A DNA stretch of 18,268 bases from Amoebophrya sp. AT5.2. Its lineage: Eukaryota; Sar; Dinophyceae; Syndiniales; Amoebophryaceae. How positions within the stretch are numbered: position 1 is the stretch's first letter; every line of letters begins with the position of its first letter. Shown piece after piece: positions 1-9,000 of the stretch. A program made the position numbers and the translations under genes. A model generated the notes under the pieces. That model searched no databases. It was not told where the DNA came from and saw only the letters and a program-made list of their open reading frames with translations. The DNA is taken from contig RXOD01004789.1 in the NCBI GenBank assembly GCA_005223375.1, positions 1 through 18,268 of the forward strand, given 5' to 3'.

Positions 1-3000
1 CGTTGACTTCCCCACCGCCTCTCCGGGTAGAATCGGGTCGGACTGAAAGCCATGGAGGACGCCCATCCACGTCTTTTCCCCTGGTTTCGTTCATCTCCAT
101 TTGCTTGCCTTGATTTCTCGCACGGCTGCGGCCTTTTTCTGTTCTGCTTCCTGAATCCATGTCGAAAATGCACCGGTCCACTTCGTGCGTCGATCCCCCC
201 AGAATCCACATAGAAATTCTGCCGCCCGCATCTTGATAAATTTGCCCCGGAATTGGTGTCGAGGATGTTCATGCTTTTGCTCCTCCTTTGGAATCCATGC
301 ATTGAGCGAAGCACAGGCGGCGCGCATCCCATTTGGAATTTTGTCTTTGCGATGCAAATCTGTTGTTGCCCCAACGATTTGCCATGCGTCTCCGTTTTCT
401 CCGCAAATTCATCGAAATTCATTGAATCCATATCCGAATCCAGCGCCAGTGCTAGTATTGAATTCTGACGAGTCCATTGCCCCAATGCTGTTTCTACTAC
501 TTTGCCACGTGTCCCGCGCGTGCGGGGTCCCTTTCTGGCGAGGTACCCCGTCGCAGCAGCTGTGCCGCCATTGAGGGTTCGCGGCTTGTCACCGGTTGTG
601 TAGAAGTCTCCACGCGCACAGGATTTCTTCTGGTACAGCTCCACTCCCAATACGCAGCCGTCAGTAGCACAGGCGCAAATCTGCGGCCGCGTGTTCGTGA
701 GTGCGGTTCTGGCGACTGAGCTTGCTAGCGGCGGCTCCACTTTGTCTTCTCTGAGAAGCCCACAAGACGCCACGAGCATGTCGATGCCCTTGGCGAGAGG
801 CTTGCGCAGCAGAACGAGGTCGCGCCTTAGGTGGCCCCCGCCATGGTCGCGCCGTCGCGGTTTGCGTGCAGTTGTAGAACGAGAAGTCCACGCGTCGCGC
901 CGCAGGTCCGACATACGCCCGTGCACGATAGAAGTGGCGCATGGAGACTTGGCGACCGTCCTGCTGGTGTCAGCACGTTGACGGCCACAACTCCTCACAT
1001 TCGTCCGCGCTTGTGTGAAAAGTAGGCGTAGTAGTCGTCGATGCCCGCGTAGGTCGAGATCCGTCGCGCGCAATAGGCCCCCAGAAGTCTTCTTCGACGC
1101 CGTGTCGGTCGTCCGCAAAACGCTCCTGCACCTGGCAAGGTAGCCAAAGAAGACGTCGACTACGGTCGTGCGCAGCTTGGCTTGCGTTTTCTGGTCGGGA
1201 ACAGGAGTTGCGGTTCTCGCTCCTCTCGGCGTTGCGGAAACTTTTATTCTTGGCGCGACAAGTTTCGCATCCATCAGGGGCCTCGTCGCGCGATGCTCTG
1301 CGCTGTTCCTGCGCGTCGCCGGAGACTGTGGCCTGCTGTGTCTGACCGTGGCCCTGCTTTCGTGTCCCCGGCAGGTGCCCGCCAGGAAATGCCGCAGTAG
1401 TCTCTGCCTCTCTGCTTCGGAGCCCGGGGTCTGCAAGCTGCTGATCCCGTAGGCACGTTGCGCTTGCGACAAGCTGCGAAAGAACTCGCGCGCCAAAATG
1501 TCTGGGCGCGGTCGTGGGCACGGTTTGCTGCCGAAGGTGCTGCTGGGTTTCGCGAATCGAGGGGCAGCTCTTCCTTCGGAAAGAACAATCGAGGGCGCTG
1601 CCTGCTGTTCCCTGCGCCAGTAGGTCGCGACGTCGGCAGCCACATGCTTGAAGCTGAGGGATCTGTTTTCAGCGTGAGCGCGACGCGGTGCGAGGTCCGC
1701 GAGTACTGCGATGAGCGCTACCGCGCTGGGCACTTCCAGGGACAGGGTGCGGCGGCTTTGTCTCTGGTCGATGTTGTAGGCGATATCTTGTCTCCTACCA
1801 CGCAAGACGGCGAGCACATCACAGAGCGACTGGCGTACCCAGGTGTCAAGGCGCCCCAGCTGCGTGCGCGCCCGCGACGACGGGAAGGAGCTACCAGCTG
1901 GCGGCGACTTCACGTCGCTGCATCTGTCGCCCGTGCAGCGCGCTCCTGCCTGAAAGTGAAGCAAGCAGTCCATCAAGCTTCGCCTCTCTACCTCGAAGTC
2001 CGGGATCGGTTTGCCGTAGTCGTTCGGCCGCATCCAAGTAACGGCGTCCGTGGGGTAGTCGCGTCCCGACGGTTCGAAGAAGATTCGCCTCCGCGCAACA
2101 GTCGTCAGTCGCGTAGTAGTTGGAGGCGGCTTTGTTGGGTGGAGCGTCACTGCCCCACGCGGGAGGCCCTCTTGGTGCCGGTCTTCCGAAGTGGAGCTCG
2201 TGCCGCGGTGATGCTCCCGCAACCCCGCAACTCGGGCCGGAGAGAGGAGAACGACCGCGATGCTTCGCTGCTTTCCTCGCGTCGATGGCTCTGCGCTCGC
2301 TATCAGTGTTGCGCAAGCTGAAAATCCTGGCGCCGCTACTAGAAGTGATACCCACAAGAGAACGCCCCGCCTGGAGCCCCTGCTGCACAATGATCGGAAT
2401 GAAGCAGTTGTGGGTGAAGTGCTGTCGCGAATGGTCGGTGCGCAATTTGTCGCACCACCTGGCAAGTTCCGCTCGTCCACAGCTCGATCTTTGAACAGCT
2501 TCTCCTGCTGCACGCGTCCACCAAAAGATCTGCCTTCAGCCACAATGCCTAGGCCACTGCAGAGTAGGTGCGTCATTGCCGCTCGCTGTCGATCTTTTGA
2601 GTGCGGTGCCTTGTCCTTGTCGCGAGAGGCGGATACGGTCCGTGCGTGAATCTGCCAGCGCCAGAGGTGGTTGATGCCGCACTGGATCTGCGTCCAGAGG
2701 ATACACGCTCCGTCCACTGTGAATATCCACAGCAAAAGCATGTCCGCCACCCACGACGTGGCGTCAAAATGCGTCTTCATGGCAGGGCGCCCCAGCTGTC
2801 CGCAGGTCCTCGAGCACGACCACGGAGACGAGCGAGCTGACGACCAGACGTCGCTGCGTTCGTTGCGCACTTCTGTGTCTGCCATACTAGACAGCCGGCG
2901 GATGAAGCTGTGCCTCTCTTGCTTGAAGACCGGGGATCGCAACCGCAAGTCGTCGCTCGTCGGCGTACTATCGAAGTTTTCCGGGCCGTCGAGGAGGACA

Positions 3001-6000
3001 TACGGATGCGCACAAGCCGCGTCGTAGTAATCACTGGCGGAGGTGAAGAGGCGTGAGGTAGTTATGACTGGGGTCGTGATCGGTGGCCACAGCCCGAAGT
3101 CAAAACATCGGCTGCCACTCGACGTGAAGCATCGCCTCTCTACCTCAAAGTCCGGCGGGGCTTGAAACGTGGACGCCCTTGCTCTACCTCTTCGTCCCCC
3201 TCCGCATTTCCAAGTCTGAAGGTGCGCACGAGCGCTGTCTGCGGGCGGAAGCACGTCGCGACTTTCCTCGAACCACAATCCGGCAAACGTCTGCAGCTGG
3301 AACTGCAGCACAAATGTGCGCGTAGAGATATTCTGCCCGCGCATTCGAAGGAGCTCGCGTAGCCGTCGTTCCCTAGTTTCTACGAGCCCTGCCCTCTCAA
3401 GGGGCGATGCGCTACCGCTGCTTCTTCTTCCGCGGAGGCCGGCAGTGGGGCTGCCAACGAAATCGCGGCTGAGGGGCGAATCGCCCGCCTCATCAACGAC
3501 CGAAACCAGAAGTGGTGGCCCCCACCGTGCGCGTGCGCGCGTGTGTCTTGCTCCTGGCTGAGGCTGGAAACCGGTCAAGTTGCTGCTTTTCGCGGTTTTG
3601 CTGCGGCGGCGCGTCTCGGTTTCATGGTGGTCGGACTGCAATTCGGACTCGGATGATAGGACACTGGCGTTAAACTCAAGCAGTGGTGGCGCACTGTATG
3701 TCAAAGCCTGCCGCTCGAGCGGTGCACTCGAAACTGGCGCACAGTGATTTCCGCGACCGCGACTCCGGCGACGGTTTTCTGGCGCATCATCGAAAGAGTC
3801 CACAACAGTCGGAGGGCTATCGGCCGCTCGGCAGAAAACGTCGCCCGAGACCGCATCCCCGAAGCCTGCGGACCCAGTGGCGCGGCGACAAATCGGCTTG
3901 TTGCAGGGCCAGGACGAGGCGTCGGCGGAAATATTGCTGCGCGCGTAGGCAGTTCTACTAGCAAAGGATGCTGTCGTGGTTGTGCTCGTGCAGCACGGGC
4001 GCCCGCTGCTCGCTGTTGCGTTGGCGGAGTCAACAAAGGCGGCACTGCAGCAGTCACCGCGACTCCTATCGCCATCCACGAGAACGTCAATGAACATCAG
4101 GTCGGCCTTTTCGGGTCGTTGGATTCTCGTGGATCTGGATGCGTAAGCGGGAAGTGGAGCGCCCCGGAGAATGAGAATGATAAGAGCGGCTCCACCGGCC
4201 CGACCTGAACAAGCAACGTCATTTGCTGAGGACCGTATGAGCGTCGCGGACGACTCCAGACCTTGCTCGCCCCTGACGACTAGGACGACCCTGCAGACTA
4301 TTTGCGCTCCCCCCATCAGGGACACCCCGCGTGACGCTTGCTTACCACAAGCGGCCGTGCGTGGAGCCACGACCCCGGAAAGCCTGACGCACAACGATCG
4401 GACTCGGAGTGAAGCAGCGGTGGGTGAAATGCAGCAGCTGCGGGCGGTCGGTACGTAACTTGTTGCTGACTGCTTCCGCTCGTTCAGAGCTCGATCCTTG
4501 GACAGCCGCCCCCGCCACAGGTTTCCTCTAAACCTAAAGCGTCGCGCAGGCGCAAGGCTAAGTTCAGGGAGCAGCTGCAGCGTCGTGGTTACGGAGGTGC
4601 TTGTGGTAGGCGAGTACAGCGGATCGGTCGCGGCCCCTTGTTCGGCTTCCTGGAGCGCAGCACGCAATTCTTCCGCAGACACGTCGTCCAGCTCGAGCTC
4701 GTCGAGTTTTGTAAATCGACTGTCGAAGGTGAAGGACGCCATCAAGTCGAAGTCAAGCAGGTTGCCGAAAATTGTCGAGTTGATACCGCTCTGCGCGCCG
4801 GCGAAGTCGCGCTCCGCTTCCGTGTTCCCGTGGAAAGCAGCGGCACGGCTCGCGTGGAAGGCGGATCGAGACACCGTGGAGCCGTCCAGCATGTTGGGAT
4901 AAAGCCCCTCGGAGAGGACACCGGGAACGAAAGTCGCGCTGTCCGTATAACACACGACTCCGCCGACCCAGTCGCCGAGGTGGGCCGCGACGTCACCGGA
5001 CTGCAGAAACGGACTCGGCTTCATCACTATCCCGATTTTGTTGCTCGTGGAGAAGGAGAGATACACCCGCCGGACCGTCTCGGGCTCGTAGAACTGGAAA
5101 GCCAGCCCGTACACGCCTGCTACGATAGCAGACCGCCGCGGCAGTTGCGATTTCCGGATGAACTTTTTCCGCGTGAACACTCCAGAGTCTTTCCCCGCAA
5201 TCTGTAGCGCTCGCTCCCCCCGCAGGTACGAGACAACCTTGATGTAGTTGTCGCGGTCGACCGTCCTGAGGTACTCGTACCCGTAAGCGACGAAAGCATT
5301 AGGCTGGTGCGCGGTGAGGACGGTTGGTGCGACGCACGACAGAACGTAGTCGCGGGTGTACTCGGCTGCCGGCGCGAAGTAGTCGTCGAAGAAGCAGCCA
5401 GCGACTTTCCGCCGACGAAATCCATCCCGCGATAAACAGTCGCTTTTGCGGTCCAGACGCCATTCTGCGACGGGCACGGACTCGAAGAGCAGCGTGACTT
5501 GCTGCAAGCGAGACATCATCTTTCTCTTGTTCGGGCCGGACGTGATGAGCAACAATTCGCTGGCGCAGTAGCTGTGGGGGTCCGCAGACCGCGGCGTCGG
5601 GGAAGTGTTGTCCAGGTACACGACGGTAACTTCTGTCTCGCGCACATTTGCTGGTGATGCTTGCACTCCTCCAGCCGCAGTTTGCCTTCGCGCAACCACG
5701 CTGCGGCCCACCTTCTCCAGCTCCGGCCCAAACAGCTTCGCGCGCTCCTTTTCGGGATCATCCACACCAGGGGTGTCGACGAGTTGCTCTGATTCGTACA
5801 ACGCGCGGTGGTACAGGAGCCGCAGCCTCCGCGGAAACAGCCGCATCTTGTTCACCAGGAAGTTTGGCGTGGTGATGTACGGCAGCGGCGGGAGCCTGCC
5901 GAATTTGTCGAGGTACATGAACCGCGCCGCGAGGACAAAGATGCCGCATCGGTCCCAGTCGCAGACGATGCTGTCGGACGCGAGCCGCGCCGGCCAGATG

Positions 6001-9000
6001 GCGTTGCGGAAGTCGACGAACATGCAATGCATGCTGGGGAAGCGATGCGCGACGGCTGGCATCTCCGTGCGAAAGCCGATGAAGGTTGCCGACTTGAAGG
6101 GCTTCGGCGACAGGTTGCTCGTCTTCGCTTCGTCCTCCTTCTCGGCAGCGCTGGGATCGTTGATCGCGAACTCCCGTGCGTTGAGCTCAAACTGCCCGGC
6201 CAGAAGCGGCTCGTAGTAAATGAAGTCGTCGACGCTGTGAACGCCCAGCAGCGACATGATGCGCACAAAAACGGTCTGCGCCCCCGACACCAACGGCCTC
6301 AGGCAGAAGAACGACTGGCCGTCGACGGCTACGCTGACTGAAACGACCGACCGGTAGATTTTCTTCTCCTGCGTCTGCGCCCCGGTTTCCGGGTCGGTGA
6401 CCACCCGGCGCGTGCTGTAGCCGTGCTTCTTCTCCTCGAAATTGCACGTGTACGGCGCGTACCAGAGAAGCTCGACGATCGGCGTCGCCGCGCGCACGTG
6501 AAGCCGCTGCTTCGGCTCGTCCAGAGGTGCCGAAGCCGGGTGGCTCTCGAAGATGCTGGCGTGGGTCGGACGGAAGTATTGGCATTCAGCTGGCAGCGAC
6601 TGCTGAATAAACGAGACCAGCTTATTCTTGCGGTAGTTTCTGCACGGAGACTTCGCTGCCCGGGGCGATGTCGTCGACGTCGGCTCGCCTCTGCCCGCTT
6701 TCCACGCTTCCAGCGCAACCAGAAACTCGGCGGCGCTGCAGAAGTTGGTGTTCTCGTAGTACTTGAGCAGGACGCGGATCGACGCGCGCAGTGTTAGCTT
6801 CCTGGACGTCACGATAAGGATAACGCTGTCCGCAAGCCGTGGTGTCAGGCAGTGGCAGACTTTCTCCGCGTAGTAAACCGCCATGGTTTTCTTGTGCAGC
6901 CGCTTTGGGTGCGGCGCGTACTCTCCGTCGGTTGTAAACCGCCGTGTTGCGGTGGACGCCGTGTCTTCCGGCGGGAAGGACGGCTCGGCCAGCACAAACG
7001 TGTATCCCTGTGCCAGCGGGTTCGTGTTCAGGAACCGGTCGTGCGGCACATACGATCTCGAGGGCAAGGCTTTTCCGGGCTCCGTTTCAGCAAGCAAGAG
7101 TGCGACGCGTGTGGTGCCGGTTGTCCAGGAAGGTTTGCTCGGCCCGCACGTCCGCAGGAGCTGCAATCGCAAGCCCGCACTTTCGACAACCTCGTGTGCT
7201 TGCGGTCCCGCGCGGGGGACGAAAACGAATGCGAATGGGTACTGGAACTCTGCTCTCGCCAGAGACGGGCCGTCCCCGCTCTCACGGCGGCAGCGTCGCC
7301 GGATGAAAAGAATAGCTTTCCTAGGAGGAGTTGCGTCGCCAGTTGCAGAATCTCGGGCGCGGAACCCGTCGTCAGCCCGAAACAACGGTCCTCGTCGTGC
7401 GCGCATCTGAATGCGTTCCGCTCCTGGCGGCTCGAAGCTGGGAGAAATAGTAGAAGGATCTTGCAGGTTATTCCTCCCGGTCACGGTTCCGCTGTTCGAG
7501 CATGTGGCCCCGGACCCGGTCTCGTGGTCGGATCGTAACCCGTGCTCCTCGCTCGCCGGGGCGCTAGCGGTAGCGGCCGCGAGTACAGCCATAGGCCTCC
7601 TCCTGGAACGTTTGCGACGCGAAGATCGCAACGAAGAAGCGGCGGGCGAAGAAGTAGTTCCGTTAGTCTGTGCGAAGTTGGCTGTCGTCAGCCTGCGCTC
7701 GTCCACGGCCAGAGCCCTGAACAGTTGCGGCGCGCTTCCACGAACAAAGGGCCGCGCAGATCCAAGCAGCACAACTTGCGAGGTCGCAACCGCGTGCTGG
7801 ACTGATAAGAAGCGCAGCGCCCTCACCCCCTGGTCGCGAGCAAAGGAGTTGTTCCGTCTCGAGGTCAGAGACTCCATCTGATACCTCAACGCCTTGCGCG
7901 CAGTGTGGTCGCGGATCCAGTCAGGCCGAAGCCCCGCAAAGCCGATCTGCAACGAGCCGTCCGGGCCGCGTCCATCTCCACGCGCGAAAAGGGAACCCTC
8001 TTCGAGAGCATTTGCTGCGGTACGCCGCCGACAGATGCGGCTACACTGCTCCGCAAGAAGAGTCCGCCGCTGGCGCTGGTGTCTGGGTGTCGACGCTCGC
8101 CCACCACAAGCCCAACAAATTCGCGTCAACGCCAGGTGGAAGAGCTCTCGCTGGCACGGCAGATTTACCGTGGCAGACAGATGACGAGACGGGTGCCGAT
8201 TCGGTTTTAGTCGCCCAACGAACGCCGTCAAAGTACTCGTCTCCTTCTCCTCTTGCCGGAATTCGTCCGTCGAGTGGGTCTCCAAGCACCAGGAACAGAT
8301 GATCATCCCGCAGTTAGTGCCGTCGTCCAGCCGTGGAGCAAGACCCGGAACAGCGCGGGCAGGCTTGTTGGCGAACCCGGACTCTGGAGCCGGAATCGGT
8401 GGTCCGCATTTCGAGTCGAAAGCGAGAGTTGGCGAGTCACCACCCCTGCACCGGCTCCGGCGCGCGGTCCCACGCATGACTTCACTCGCCGCGCCGTAGT
8501 GCGCTTTGATCCCCGAGATCGTTCCGCAGAAGTCGGCCGGTAGTAGTCGGAGTACGTTGGGGCCGGGAGATCTTTCTGCAATTCTAGTGATCAAAGTAGT
8601 CCGCTCGTCGGTCTCGCGGCGGGGGTCGTGGTCGCAGAAACCGTACACGAAAAAAGTTTCTCCTGCGCCACCACTGGTATTGTCTTCCCGCATCAGATCT
8701 CGAGGGAGAACGCATATCCTTAGGGAAAGTGCTCGCGAACGTATCCCGGTCGCGGCTTTCGCGGAGCTGGGGCTCGCGGACGACGAGCAACGAAGGACTC
8801 TTTCGCCCCTTTCCTCTGTGAGACTGGCTGAAGCTACTGCAGGAGCATACCCGTCACCGGCGCGCGTGGCGGCTGCTTCATCGACCAGGACGTGCGGACT
8901 GCGACGCTGAGTGGTGGGAGAATGCCTGCACAGTAGCTTGCTGCAGCAAGCCTCCAGCGCACCGCGGACGTAGTTACTGCGATCGCTTCCGCTGTGGCTG

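Noticed and set aside
1458..2321. Plus-strand open frame of 287 codons
   Set aside because: It is the exact antisense of the giant frame in the same triplet phase. Long antisense frames are expected opposite GC-rich coding sequence; the minus frame is open for over 11 kb while this one has stops on both sides.
5605..6216. Plus-strand open frame of 203 codons
   Set aside because: Lies opposite the best-supported core of the giant gene; Ser/Arg-rich shadow composition.
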